Assembly: GCA_963663375.1 (NCBI GenBank)
Contig: OY760195.1
Span: 2,046,001 to 2,110,000, forward strand
Source of the DNA: JAYREN01 sp963663375
GTDB taxonomy: Bacteria; Acidobacteriota; Holophagae; Holophagales; Holophagaceae
Direction of reading: 5' to 3'
Length of the DNA: 64,000 nucleotides
Positions 52,289-63,766 of the stretch are shown piece by piece (the stretch's first letter is position 1; every line of letters begins with the position of its first letter). The position numbers and the translations under genes were made by a program. The notes under the pieces are model-generated. The model did not search any database. It saw only the letters and a list, made by a program, of their open reading frames with translations, and was not told where the DNA came from.

Positions 52289-52363
52289 AGATTTGTTTGC
52301 ACAATTATTTATAGGTCCTGATAGGCTGTTGCCTGATTTTATGCTTGAGAAGGAGATTTTGGC

Positions 52364-53461
52364 TTGAAAACACCAAATTTAATCCTCTTGTTGTTCGCAG
52401 CTCTTTCTATAAGTTGTTCCAATCGTACACCCGAAGTACTGGCATATCGCCCATGGCTTCGACTGACTGGCGATGCCAGCAGTATTCAGCCAGGAACTAG
52501 CGTTTCGGTATCTGTGCTTGGACAGGGTGCGCCTTTACTAGGGGCCGAGAACTTAATTAATGAAAAAATGAAATCAGAACTTTCCGAATTAATTGCAAGA
52601 CGTGGGGTAATCATCGCTGCGACTGAAAATCGATTCAAAATTACACTTCGCCATAAAACGTAACGGTTTGATGCGCCAAAATCCTCGATTTCAATATCTT
52701 ACTCTGGTAGAACAAATGGGGTTTCTGGATTAGGTGTAAATGCGGCACAAGAAATCGCAATAGCTGCGATTTCTTCCGAAACTAAAGCTGGTGTATCAAT
52801 AAAAACAAACACCGAAAGATTATTTACGCATAGTATCGGAATTGAAATATTGGATAACGACAAATTAATCTGGAAGGGAGACTCAACCTGGGATTCAAAA
52901 AATTTAGATATTGTTTCTGATGCACGGCCTGCAATTCAGCTCGCGCTTGCGAATTTTCCTTCAAAAGTTAATCAACGTAACGTGATTTCAGATATTAAAG
53001 ATTCCCACATTAATATATTTTACAATTTAGAATGTAAAAACAAATGGTTTGTGTGCCCTGCGCTACCTTACCGAGTTAAAATGGAGATGGAAGACAATCC
53101 AAATCCTGACGAGATCCCTCGGGCAATAACTAGTTCTGCTGCACTCGTGGCTTGTCGAGATCTTTTAGAGACTGCAGAATTTGCTATTCCGATCGATAAT
53201 AAAAATCGAATCGTTAAAAATCCAAATGATGATTTAAAATTAAATATTTTGGATAATAAAATTTGGTCGCGGGTAGAGCTTAACGGTAAATATGCTATCG
53301 GTAAGAGAACTGCGAATATCGTTTTAATTTTGTCAGGCCAAGAAAGCGGATATTATATCGAGTCCTGCCAACTTGTAGATGATTCTGAATTTCAAACCCA
53401 CGAAAAACTACTGAGCGAATGGAAGGCCACGTTGGCAGATTTTTATTCTATGTACAAATAA
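52364..53461 (+). pseudogene. AT-rich lipoprotein gene interrupted by an in-frame TAA
   Basis: One reading frame of 366 codons runs from TTG 52364 (AAGGAG site 8 bases upstream) to 53461 and is broken only by TAA at 52661-52663 (codon 100). The frame stays open on both sides. The N-terminus is a lipoprotein signal (LILLLFAALSISC, lipobox cysteine at 18). The rest has no recognised family. The segment is AT-rich, uses A/T-ending codons unlike the surrounding high-GC genes and interrupts the heme cluster, so recent acquisition is likely. A restart at ATG 52850 would give a 203-residue fragment. Readthrough or a sequencing error cannot be excluded. Confidence 0.75.
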
Positions 53462-53591
53462 TAACAATTATATTATTCAAATCATACCCTCCAAAATTAT
53501 CCTTAGCCGGGCCAAAGAGAAAAAACAACAATATGGGCTGCGCCATTTTAGCCTTTGGCTGGCAACCCTCGTTTGTGCCTTTCGGTTCAAA

Positions 53592-53637
53592 CTTTGTGTC
53601 TGTTTTTCTCTGTGCCCTTCGTGTTCTTTGTGGTGAA
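53592..53637 (+). repeat. GTTCTTTGTGG-type intergenic repeat before hemH
   Basis: CTTTGTGTCTGTTTTTCTCT then GTGCCCTTCGTGTTCTTTGTGGTGAA forms a run of related 8-10 base units. It shares GTTCTTTGTGG with the inverted arms at 14360-14479. It lies 26 bases before the hemH start, at the right edge of the AT-rich island. The 53462-53591 stretch before it holds nothing else I recognise. Confidence 0.6.
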
Positions 53638-53663
53638 CATCTTTTCTGTTTCCCGGAGTCACT

Positions 53664-54614
53664 ATGTCCACAGATGCCGCCATCGTCCTGATGAACCTCG
53701 GCGGGCCTTTGCGGCTCTCGGATGTGAAACCCTTCCTGCTCAATCTCTTCAACGACCGGGACATCATTCGCCTGGGGCCGGCGCTGCTGCAGCCGCTCAT
53801 CGCGCGGATCATCGTGGGATCGCGGCTCAAGGCGGTGCAGGGGCGCTATGCGCAAATCGGCGGGGGCAGTCCCATCCTGCGGGAATCCGCGGCCCAGGCC
53901 AGCGCGCTGCGCAAGGCCCTGCGGGGTGCTGGGCGACAGGAAAAGGTCGTGCTGTGTTTCCGCTACACCCGCCCCCGCGCTTCGGGACTGCTGCGCTCGC
54001 TGAAGACCCAGGGCATCCGGCGCCTGCTGCCGGTCACCCTCTATCCCCACGATTGCCGCGCCACCACGGGCTCCAGCCTGATGGAGCTGGAGCGGGAAGC
54101 CAAGGCGATGGGCATGGAGATGCTGCCGGGCGTACTTCACTACGCCACGGATCCCGACTACCTCGCGTGCATGGAAGAGAACCTCCGAGCCACGCTGTCC
54201 AAAACGCCCAACGCTACGGTGGTCTTCAGCGCCCACAGCCTGCCAGTGAAACAGATCCAAGCGGGGGATCCCTACGAGCGGGAGATTCGCGCCACGGTGG
54301 AGGCTCTCCAGGCGCGTCTGGGCGCCATCCCTGGCGGTTACCGTCTGGGCTACCAGAGCAAGGTGGGCCCCATCGAATGGCTCGCCCCCGCCCTGGAAAC
54401 CGTGCTCCAGGAGTTGCGCGGGCGCGAGGTGGTGGTCATGCCCGTAAGCTTCGTGGGCGAACACATCGAGACCCTGCACGAACTGGATATCGAGTACCGC
54501 GAGGTGGCGGAGAAGGCCGGAATCACCCGGTACCTGCGCGTTCCGGCCCCCGGTGTGCATCCGGCCTTTATCCAGTGCCTGCTTCGGAAAACCCTGGAGG
54601 CCCTGCCCGGCTAG
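53664..54614 (+). CDS. hemH: Ferrochelatase
   Basis: The 316-residue enzyme inserts iron into protoporphyrin IX. Family features are VLMNLGGPL at the start, YAQIGGGSPI, the catalytic histidine of FSAHSLPVKQI and the acidic site SFVGEHIETLHELDIEY. It is of the protoporphyrin route together with the HemY-type oxidase next door. A CGGAG site stands upstream. Confidence 0.95.
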   Translation: MSTDAAIVLMNLGGPLRLSDVKPFLLNLFNDRDIIRLGPALLQPLIARIIVGSRLKAVQGRYAQIGGGSPILRESAAQASALRKALRGAGRQEKVVLCFRYTRPRASGLLRSLKTQGIRRLLPVTLYPHDCRATTGSSLMELEREAKAMGMEMLPGVLHYATDPDYLACMEENLRATLSKTPNATVVFSAHSLPVKQIQAGDPYEREIRATVEALQARLGAIPGGYRLGYQSKVGPIEWLAPALETVLQELRGREVVVMPVSFVGEHIETLHELDIEYREVAEKAGITRYLRVPAPGVHPAFIQCLLRKTLEALPG

Positions 54615-54640
54615 ACTGGGGTTCTCCTACGGACGGCCCC

Positions 54641-55945
54641 ATGACCACTCTCATCCTCGGCGGCGGCATCACGGGCCTTCTGACGGCCTGGCATCTCCAC
54701 GGACGCGGCGAAACCGTAGAGGTATGGGAGGCGGAATCTGTCCTCGGCGGCTGGGTGCAGACCCTTCCCTGGCCCACGGAGGACGGGCGTCCAGGCCGCG
54801 TTGAAAAGGGCCCCCAGGGCATTCTCGTGCGGGCGAACAGCCCCGCCGACCGACTCTTCAAGAAGCTGGACCTGCCTCTCAAGAGTCCCGGCAAGGGGGC
54901 CCGGTGGGTGGGCAAGGAGGGTCGCCTCATCCCCGTGCCCGCCCATCCCGTGGGTCTCATCACCAGCGACCTAATGCGGTGGTCCACCAAGTTCCGCATG
55001 TTCCTGGAACCCTTCCAGCCCGTGCGACCCGCGGAACCCGAAGAGGGCCTCTCCGACTTCATCGCCCGTCGCGCCGGTCGCGGCATGGCCGAGGAACTTC
55101 TCCCGGCCATGGTGGCGGGCATCCTCGCCACGCCGCCCCATCTCCTCAGCATCGATGCCATCCCCATGCTCAAGAAGTGGGAATCCTTCGGCAGTCTCTT
55201 CAACGGCGTGCGCAAGAGCGGTATTAGCCACCTTATGGTGCCCGAAGGCGGCATGGGCGCCCTGACCCTACGCTTGGCTTCGCTGCTGCCCCGGGTCCAT
55301 TCCGGACTTCGGGCCCGCACCTTGGAACCGCTGCCGGATGGCGGGTGGCGTGCCCATGCGGAGGGCCACAGCGTGGATGCGGATCGGGTGATCCTCGCCC
55401 TTCCCGCCTTCGAGGCGGCTGCCTTGCTTGCGCCCCATGCCAGCGCCAGCGCGGATGCCCTGGCCTCGATTCCCTACACCTCCGTCAAGCTCTGGCATAG
55501 TCGCCATGCCATCCTTCCGCCCTATCACGACGGCTTCGGTTTCCTCATCGATCCGCCCTCGGGCCGTCCCTATCTGGGCACCTTGGTGCCCAGTTGGATC
55601 GACAAGGGCTGCGCCCCCGAGGACCGCATGCAGCTGCGCAGTTTCATCGGCGATTCCACCCTCTGGGATGATCCCCACCCCGAAGAGGTCAAGGATTGGG
55701 ACTGGACCGAGACGCGCCTGAAGCAGTGGCTCCCCGCCCTCTCCCAGCCCTTCCAGACCCGGGAGGAGCTGAGCCCCAACGCCATTCCCCGCGCCGAGCT
55801 GGGTCACCGCTACCGGGTGCGCGCCGCGCTGGATAACCTCCCCCGGAACATCGACTGGCTGAGCAATGCCCGCTTCGGCCCCGGCGTTCGAGATGTCATC
55901 GAAGGCCTGGAAGGCTGGCTCCAGAACCCGCATTTCGCCGTTTGA
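54641..55945 (+). CDS. hemG: Protoporphyrinogen oxidase (HemY type)
   Basis: The 434-residue flavoprotein oxidises protoporphyrinogen IX to protoporphyrin IX. It begins with the FAD loop ILGGGITGLLTAWHL, followed by VEVWEAESVLGGWVQT, and has VPEGGMGALTLRLASLL, the typical HemY middle segment. The flavin C-terminal stretch NIDWLSNARFGPGV is weaker than usual. It follows hemH by 26 bases. HemY enzymes use oxygen or other acceptors. Confidence 0.92.
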   Translation: MTTLILGGGITGLLTAWHLHGRGETVEVWEAESVLGGWVQTLPWPTEDGRPGRVEKGPQGILVRANSPADRLFKKLDLPLKSPGKGARWVGKEGRLIPVPAHPVGLITSDLMRWSTKFRMFLEPFQPVRPAEPEEGLSDFIARRAGRGMAEELLPAMVAGILATPPHLLSIDAIPMLKKWESFGSLFNGVRKSGISHLMVPEGGMGALTLRLASLLPRVHSGLRARTLEPLPDGGWRAHAEGHSVDADRVILALPAFEAAALLAPHASASADALASIPYTSVKLWHSRHAILPPYHDGFGFLIDPPSGRPYLGTLVPSWIDKGCAPEDRMQLRSFIGDSTLWDDPHPEEVKDWDWTETRLKQWLPALSQPFQTREELSPNAIPRAELGHRYRVRAALDNLPRNIDWLSNARFGPGVRDVIEGLEGWLQNPHFAV

Positions 55946-55952
55946 GGTCAGA

Positions 55953-55990
55953 AGCCCGAAGAGCGCCTTGAGACAGGCGATCTTCGGGCT
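55953..55990. terminator. Bidirectional terminator between hemG and cysK
   Basis: AGCCCGAAGA (55953-55962) and TCTTCGGGCT (55981-55990) form a perfect 10 bp stem, extended inside by CGCC/GGCG. It lies 8 bases after hemG and 16 bases from the end of the convergent cysK. Confidence 0.7.
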
Positions 55991-56005
55991 CGAGGGTATC
56001 CAGGC

Positions 56006-56950
56006 TCAGCTCGCGGGGCCGTCAATCTCCAGGAAGAGGGGATGGCTCAGGTAGCGCTCCCCCGTGTCGCAGAGCACTGCCACCACGGTCTTGCCCTTGC
56101 CCAGTTCGGCGGCGACCTTGAGGGCGGCATGGACGATGGCGCCGGTGGAGATGCCCGTGAGCAGTCCTTCCTCCCGCGCCAGGCGGCGGGCGATGCGCAG
56201 GGAATCCTCGTAGGCCACATCCTCGATCCGGGTGTAGGCCTCGCGGTTGAGGATGGTTGGCACGAAGTTGGCGCCGATGCCCTGGATCTTGTGGGGACCG
56301 GCCTTGCCCTGGGTCAGCAGCGGCGAGTCGATGGGTTCCACCGCCACCACCAGGGTGCCGGGTTTCCGCTGGGCGATCACCTCGCCCACGCCCGTGATGG
56401 TGCCGCCGGTGCCGATGCCCGCCACGAAGGCATCCAGTTCCGGCACCTGCTCCAACACCTCTAGGGCCGTAGTGCGTCGGTGCACCTCGGGGTTGGCCGG
56501 ATTGTCGAACTGGCGCACCAGGAAATAGCCCTGACCAGAAGTCGCCAGCTCTTCCGCCTTGTCCACGGCGGCCTTCATGCCGCCGGAGCCCGGCGTGAGC
56601 ACCAGTTCGGCCCCATAAGCCTTGAGGAGGGAGCGGCGCTCCACTGTCATCGTGTCCGGCATCACCAGAGTGATATCGTAGCCCTTGGCGGCGGCCACGA
56701 AGGCCAGGCCGATGCCCGTGTTGCCGCTGGTGGCTTCCAGCAGCTTCATGCCGGGCTTCAGCACACCGCGCCTTTCGGCATCCTCGATCATGGCGAGGGC
56801 AATGCGATCCTTCACGCTGCCGCCGGGGTTCGCGCTTTCCAGCTTCACGAAAATCGTGGCGCTACCCTCCGGCACGATACGGTTGAGGCGGACCACGGGG
56901 GTCTGGCCGATGAGTTCATAGGCGTGATCGACGCGATTGGGGCGGGGCAT
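56006..56950 (-). CDS. cysK: Cysteine synthase A (O-acetylserine sulfhydrylase)
   Basis: The 314-residue PLP enzyme makes cysteine from O-acetylserine and sulfide. It has LIGQTPVVRLN, the PLP lysine in NPGGSVKDRIA, EATSGNTGIGLA, GIGTGGTITGVG and the C-terminal SGAIVHA-like segment GISTGAIVHAAL. AGGAG precedes the ATG. It is divergent from a cysteine-free Rrf2 regulator, as in CymR systems. Confidence 0.95.
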   Translation of the reverse strand: MPRPNRVDHAYELIGQTPVVRLNRIVPEGSATIFVKLESANPGGSVKDRIALAMIEDAERRGVLKPGMKLLEATSGNTGIGLAFVAAAKGYDITLVMPDTMTVERRSLLKAYGAELVLTPGSGGMKAAVDKAEELATSGQGYFLVRQFDNPANPEVHRRTTALEVLEQVPELDAFVAGIGTGGTITGVGEVIAQRKPGTLVVAVEPIDSPLLTQGKAGPHKIQGIGANFVPTILNREAYTRIEDVAYEDSLRIARRLAREEGLLTGISTGAIVHAALKVAAELGKGKTVVAVLCDTGERYLSHPLFLEIDGPAS

Positions 56951-57049
56951 TGAGTCTCCTTTCTGGAGTGGATTTGGGGTCTTTCATGTTCGGGTTGTGG
57001 ACCCGCCAGGAGGCAGGGCCAGGATCGAGTCTGAAGAGCCATATTTTTA

Positions 57050-57092
57050 TTGTCAAGTAAATACCCGAAGTTATGGAATAATTAGATTCGGG
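57050..57092. promoter_or_regulatory. Overlapping divergent promoters and operator of cysK and the CymR-like gene
   Basis: TTGTCAA at 57050-57056 gives a plus-strand -35 (TTGTCA) and, read on the minus strand, a perfect TTGACA -35 for cysK. Downstream on the plus strand lie TATGGA (57072-57077) and AATAAT as -10 candidates. A 6 bp inverted repeat CCCGAA (57064-57069) / TTCGGG (57087-57092) brackets the plus promoter. The patch is AT-rich in a GC-rich region. The regulator may therefore control both genes from one site. Confidence 0.5.
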
Positions 57093-57123
57093 CGAGGCTT
57101 CCCTCGGCCCAGGGAGGTTTCCC

Positions 57124-57549
57124 ATGCAGGTTTCCGCCAAAGGGCGTTCCGGTCTGCGGGTGATGATGGAGTTGGCCCTCCACTGGGGCCAGGGGCCGGT
57201 CATGGTGGATGTCATCGCCGAGCACCAGGAGCTTTCCGCCAAATACATTCACGTGCTGATCGGCGGCCTCAAGACCGCCGGCCTCGTGCGCGCCGTCCGG
57301 GGTCCCAGCGGCGGCTACGCCTTGGCCAAAGACCCAGCCCGTATCACCCTGCTGGATATCGTCCTCGCCCTCGAGGGCGAGCTATTCGCGCCCAGGCCGG
57401 ACGCCACGCATCTCCACGGAGTGCCCTCTGCCGCGGAAGAAGCCTGGGCCCAGCTCGGCCAGGTGGTTTCGGAGGTCCTGGCTCGGCGCACCCTGAAGGA
57501 ACTGGCGGACCGACAACTCGCCCTGGGTGGTGCCACCTACTGCATCTGA
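57124..57549 (+). CDS. Rrf2-family regulator, CymR-like
   Basis: The 141-residue protein has the Rrf2 winged helix: SAKGRSGLRVMMELAL, then LSAKYIHVLIGGLKTAGLV and VRGPSGGYALAKDP. Cluster cysteines are absent; the only cysteine is the penultimate residue. It therefore resembles CymR, which represses cysteine synthesis genes in complex with CysK, rather than IscR. The divergent cysK supports this. The function is inferred from family and context. Confidence 0.88.
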   Translation: MQVSAKGRSGLRVMMELALHWGQGPVMVDVIAEHQELSAKYIHVLIGGLKTAGLVRAVRGPSGGYALAKDPARITLLDIVLALEGELFAPRPDATHLHGVPSAAEEAWAQLGQVVSEVLARRTLKELADRQLALGGATYCI

Positions 57550-57553
57550 AACG

Positions 57554-57589
57554 GCCTGGGCCGGAGGGTTTCCACCCTCCGGCCCAGGC
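57554..57589. terminator. Bidirectional terminator between the CymR-like gene and recA
   Basis: A perfect 16 bp inverted repeat (GCCTGGGCCGGAGGGT / ACCCTCCGGCCCAGGC) with a TTCC loop lies 4 bases after the regulator stop codon and 16 bases from the recA stop. It is one of the strongest hairpins in the window. Confidence 0.85.
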
Positions 57590-57605
57590 GCCGCGGTCTC
57601 TTTCG

Positions 57606-58658
57606 TTAGGCTTGGCTGCCCCGAAGCCCGAGCTTTTCCCGGATCTGCTTCTCGACCTCGTCCGCCAGTTCGGGGTTGTCGAGGAAGAGCTTCTTCACGT
57701 TCTCGGCGCCCTGACCCAGGCGGCTGTCCTTGTAGGAGAACCAGGAGCCGCTCTTCTGGATGATCTCCAGCTGCACGCCCAGCTCCACCAGTTCGCCCGT
57801 GCGGCTGATGCCCTCGCCGTACATGATGTCGAAGGTGGCCACCTTGAGGGGCGGCGCGACCTTGTTCTTCACCACCTTCACCTTGGTCTTCTTGCCCACC
57901 ACGCTGGAATCCTCGTCCTTGGCCGCCACCAGCGGATCGCCGGTGTTGCCCTTGATGCTCTGGACGCTGCGCACATCGAGACGGACGGAGGCGTAGAACT
58001 TCAGCGCGTTGCCGCCGGTGGTGGTCTCGGGATTGCCGAACATCACGCCGATCTTCATGCGGATCTGGTTGATGAAGACCACGCAGGTGTTCGTCTTGCT
58101 GATGGTGGCGGTCATCTTGCGGAGGGCCTGGCTCATGAGCCGGGCCTGGAGGCCCACGTGACTGTCGCCCATCTCGCCGTCGATCTCGGCCTTGGGCACG
58201 AGGGCGGCCACGGAGTCGATCACGATGATGTCCAGGGCGCCGCTGCGCACGAGCTGGTCGCAGATCTCCAGGGCCTGCTCGCCGCTGTCGGGCTGGCTGA
58301 TGAAGAGGTTGTCGATGTCCACGCCCAGTTTCTTGGCGTAGTCGGGATCCAGGGCGTGCTCGGCGTCGATGTAGGCTGCCAGCCCGCCTGCCTTCTGGGC
58401 CTGGGCCACCATGTGCAGGGCCAGGGTGGTCTTGCCGCTGGCCTCGGGGCCGTAGACTTCCACCACACGTCCCTTGGGCACGCCGCCGACGCCCAGGGCG
58501 GAATCCAGGCTGATGGAGCCCGTGGAAATGACCTCAATGCCCTCGGCGCCGAGATGGTCGCCCAGCTTCATGATGGCGCCCTTGCCGAAGGCGCGTTCGA
58601 TCTCCGCCAGGGTGCGGTTGAGGACTTTCAGGCGATCGTCTTGCTCGGTGGCGGCCAT
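57606..58658 (-). CDS. recA: Recombinase A
   Basis: The 350-residue strand-exchange ATPase shows Walker A GPEASGKTT near residue 70, IDAEHALDP, the Walker B region IIVIDSVAALVPKAEI, the DNA-binding loop MGDSHVGLQARLMSQAL and INQIRMKIGVMFGNPETTTG (20 residues). An AAGGAG site precedes the ATG. No recX follows. Confidence 0.98.
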   Translation of the reverse strand: MAATEQDDRLKVLNRTLAEIERAFGKGAIMKLGDHLGAEGIEVISTGSISLDSALGVGGVPKGRVVEVYGPEASGKTTLALHMVAQAQKAGGLAAYIDAEHALDPDYAKKLGVDIDNLFISQPDSGEQALEICDQLVRSGALDIIVIDSVAALVPKAEIDGEMGDSHVGLQARLMSQALRKMTATISKTNTCVVFINQIRMKIGVMFGNPETTTGGNALKFYASVRLDVRSVQSIKGNTGDPLVAAKDEDSSVVGKKTKVKVVKNKVAPPLKVATFDIMYGEGISRTGELVELGVQLEIIQKSGSWFSYKDSRLGQGAENVKKLFLDNPELADEVEKQIREKLGLRGSQA

Positions 58659-58718
58659 CGACTTCTCCTTGCGGCGAGTTCAGGATCCCAGGTTGAGGCA
58701 AAAGGCGAAAAAAACAAG

Positions 58719-58747
58719 AATATATTTTCCGGCGCCCTCCGGAACAA
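58719..58747 (-). promoter_or_regulatory. recA promoter
   Basis: On the minus strand TTGTTC (58742-58747) and TATATT (58719-58724) are separated by exactly 17 bases, about 60 bases upstream of the recA start. The AT-rich -10 stands out. No clear LexA dyad is visible nearby. The promoter lies against the start of the divergent kinase gene. Confidence 0.6.
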
Positions 58748-58795
58748 ACCCACAGGCCCCTCTCCGCCGATAGGATGGGGACCGATGCTGATGTG

Positions 58796-61300
<2,505 letters not shown>

Positions 61301-61310
61301 CGGCGCCGCG

Positions 61311-62477
61311 ATGCCTCCCTCCGAACGCCTCATCGAAGACAGTCTGGCCATCCGGATGGTGCTCCAGCGCCTGCTGGTGGCCAACGAAAAGGTCACGCTG
61401 GCCTTCCGTGCGGAGCGCCGCGAGTTCACTCTGCTGGCGATCGAAGCGGACGCGCTGATGCTGGCCATGGGGCGACCCGAATTCGAGGCCTGGAAGCTGG
61501 TTCCCGGAGAGAAGGTCTCCCTCAATCTGGAGGACCGCGGCTTCAAGTTCGAGGCCGTCACCACCTGCCTCGGGCTGGACCAGGCCGAGGGCCTCTCCGC
61601 CTGTGCCTTGGAACTGCCCCGCAGCCTCCGGAGAGCCGACAGCCACCGCCTGGTGGACTTCGCCCCGGACCGGGAACTTCCCCGGGCCACCTTCTCGAAC
61701 GCCCGCAATGCGCTGCTCGAGGGCCAGGTGACCGGCTTTGGGCGGGAGGGCCTGGAGCTGTCCCTTGCCGATTCCCGTCAGAGGATGCAGGACTACTTCC
61801 GCATGGGCGAGGAGTCCACCCTGGACCTTCCCCTGGAAGGCAACCTCCACCTAGTGGCGCCCACCCGCGTGGCCTACCTCGATGACAACGTGGTGGGCCT
61901 CAAGTTCACCGAGAAGGCCGACAAGGATCTCCTGGGCAGCTACCGCACCTGGCTCGATGGGCAGGAACGGCTCCAGGCCCAGCGGGATCGCGAGAGCTTT
62001 GAAGCCGGGGACAACCGACGGCTGCCACGGAAGAGCGCGGCCGAACTGCCCAGCGCCCGCCTGTGGGTCGAGCGCGATCCCATGATCCTGGTGCTCACCG
62101 AGAACGAGGACTTTGCCAAGCGCATTGCCGAAGGACTCGGGCGGAAATTCGGCTTCATGAGCCTGGACTACATCAAGGGCAACCTGCGGCCCCTGCTGGT
62201 GGCGAAGGAAGCCGCCGCCCAGGACTGGGGACGCATCCGCCTCGTGCTGATCCACAACCGCCTGCGCCTCGCCAGCCCCCTGGAACTCAGCCGCCAGCTG
62301 GTGGAGCAGGAGAAATGTCCGCTCCCCATCGTGCTCGCGGGGACCGACGAGGATGTCGACTTGAAGCGGGTTCGCGCCCTGGAGGCCGGTGCCGTGGACT
62401 ACCTTCCCGTGGAGCCCTTCAGGATCCTCGGCGTGCTCAAGAAGCTCGATGAATTGATCCAGGTGTTCAACGGCTGA
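61311..62477 (+). CDS. PilZ-like domain protein with C-terminal pseudo-receiver
   Basis: The 388-residue protein has an N-terminal YcgR-like beta domain (about 20-100). A PilZ-like domain (about 105-215) follows, with an arginine cluster near SLRRADSHR. The C-terminal domain (about 250-385) has a receiver-like fold (LVLTENEDFAKRIAEGL, PIVLAGTDED, ALEAGAVDYLPVEPF), but the strand that should hold the phospho-aspartate reads RLVLIHNRL. It may bind c-di-GMP and act with the kinase 10 bases upstream. The domain calls are by pattern. Confidence 0.7.
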   Translation: MPPSERLIEDSLAIRMVLQRLLVANEKVTLAFRAERREFTLLAIEADALMLAMGRPEFEAWKLVPGEKVSLNLEDRGFKFEAVTTCLGLDQAEGLSACALELPRSLRRADSHRLVDFAPDRELPRATFSNARNALLEGQVTGFGREGLELSLADSRQRMQDYFRMGEESTLDLPLEGNLHLVAPTRVAYLDDNVVGLKFTEKADKDLLGSYRTWLDGQERLQAQRDRESFEAGDNRRLPRKSAAELPSARLWVERDPMILVLTENEDFAKRIAEGLGRKFGFMSLDYIKGNLRPLLVAKEAAAQDWGRIRLVLIHNRLRLASPLELSRQLVEQEKCPLPIVLAGTDEDVDLKRVRALEAGAVDYLPVEPFRILGVLKKLDELIQVFNG

Positions 62478-63606
62478 GGGGCACCGTGCGCCCTCGCCAG
62501 TGGTTCACCCCCCGCAGGCGGTCCCCAAAAGCCCAGGCGATGCCCACACTGGCGGCTGGACCGATGAGGGGCCAGAGCAGCCAGATCCAGTCGAAGGATT
62601 GCCCCGTCAGACGGCGATGCGCCACCCACACGATGAACGGCCACAGCAGCCACTCCAGCAGCGCGAAAGCGGGCCGACCGAGCAAGGCCAGCCAGAGGGG
62701 ACTCAGCAGCAAGGCCAACATGAGTCCGATCAGAATGGGCGCGAAGACCCACAGCACAGGGATGCCCAGGATGTTCTTCCGCATGGCGCGGATCACCTCC
62801 CAACCACTGGCGTACATGCGGAGATGCAGATCCGGCCCGCCCTGGGCCATGCGGTTGACGAAGCCCGCCTGTTTCGCACGCCGGGCCAGCATCATGTCGT
62901 CGATGGGTTCCATGGCCTCGGCTGCGTGTCCCCCGATGGCGTCATAGGTGCTTCGGCGCACCAGGGTGAAGGCCCCGGTTCCGCAGAAGAAGGGACTCTT
63001 GGGGTCGGCTACGCTGCCTGGGGGCACCAACCACAGGAAGAAGGTGGCGGCCGTGGGCAGGAACAGTCGCTCTCCAACCGAATGCGTGTCCACTCCTGGC
63101 ACCAGGGCGAAGATATCCGCCGGGGTTTCTTCCAACAGGGCGAAGACGCGGCTCAGGAGATCCGGCACCGCCTGCACATCGGCATCGACAAAAAGCAGCC
63201 ATTGGGCCTGGCGCGCCTCCGGTGTGGAGGTCGCGAGGTGCAGGGCGTGGTTCTTCCCGAGCCACCCGGGCGGCAGGGTTTCATTCCGGATGACCCGCAA
63301 GCGGTCGGGATGGGCGACGGCCCGCCGGGCGAGAATTTCGGGCGTGGCATCCGTGGAGCCATCGTCCACCACCACCAGGCGCAGGTTTGGATAAGCCTGG
63401 TTCAGCCAGGAATCCAGGGCCGCGCCGATCTCCAGACCCTCGTTGCGGGCGGGCATGCAGAGGCAGACCGTTTGGGTAGACTCCCGAATACCGGAAGCTG
63501 GGAGTCGAGGCAGGGCCCGCAGCCTCGATAGCGTCAGCCCCAGCAAGCCAAGGCCGAGGCCCAGGAGCGCCAGGGGAATCCAGAGGGGAAGCACGAATGA
63601 AGGCAT
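62467..63606 (-). CDS. Family 2 glycosyltransferase, HpnB/CrtQ-like
   Basis: The 379-residue protein has an N-terminal membrane helix (about 3-25), a GT-A domain with CMPARNEGLEIGAAL, VVDDGSTDATPE, the DxD-type FVDADV and the DD pair in EPIDDMMLARRAKQAG, and three C-terminal helices. The layout matches hopanoid-associated HpnB or carotenoid CrtQ glycosyltransferases. Neither pathway is visible nearby, so the acceptor is unknown. ATG 63606 is chosen with CGGAG upstream. It overlaps the PilZ-like gene by 11 bp, convergent. Confidence 0.82.
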   Translation of the reverse strand: MPSFVLPLWIPLALLGLGLGLLGLTLSRLRALPRLPASGIRESTQTVCLCMPARNEGLEIGAALDSWLNQAYPNLRLVVVDDGSTDATPEILARRAVAHPDRLRVIRNETLPPGWLGKNHALHLATSTPEARQAQWLLFVDADVQAVPDLLSRVFALLEETPADIFALVPGVDTHSVGERLFLPTAATFFLWLVPPGSVADPKSPFFCGTGAFTLVRRSTYDAIGGHAAEAMEPIDDMMLARRAKQAGFVNRMAQGGPDLHLRMYASGWEVIRAMRKNILGIPVLWVFAPILIGLMLALLLSPLWLALLGRPAFALLEWLLWPFIVWVAHRRLTGQSFDWIWLLWPLIGPAASVGIAWAFGDRLRGVNHWRGRTVPLSR

Positions 63607-63766
63607 GGCACTCCGGGGCAGACGCACAGCATCGCAGGGACCTTGGATGCCGGAACGTCGCTTCCCCTCGCCGTTCACCTGCTTTACGCTACGGGATGGT
63701 GATGGTGTCCACCCTGTAACCGCCCCGATGGCTGATGGCGCCTGCGCAGAGTCGTGGGAGGACTGT

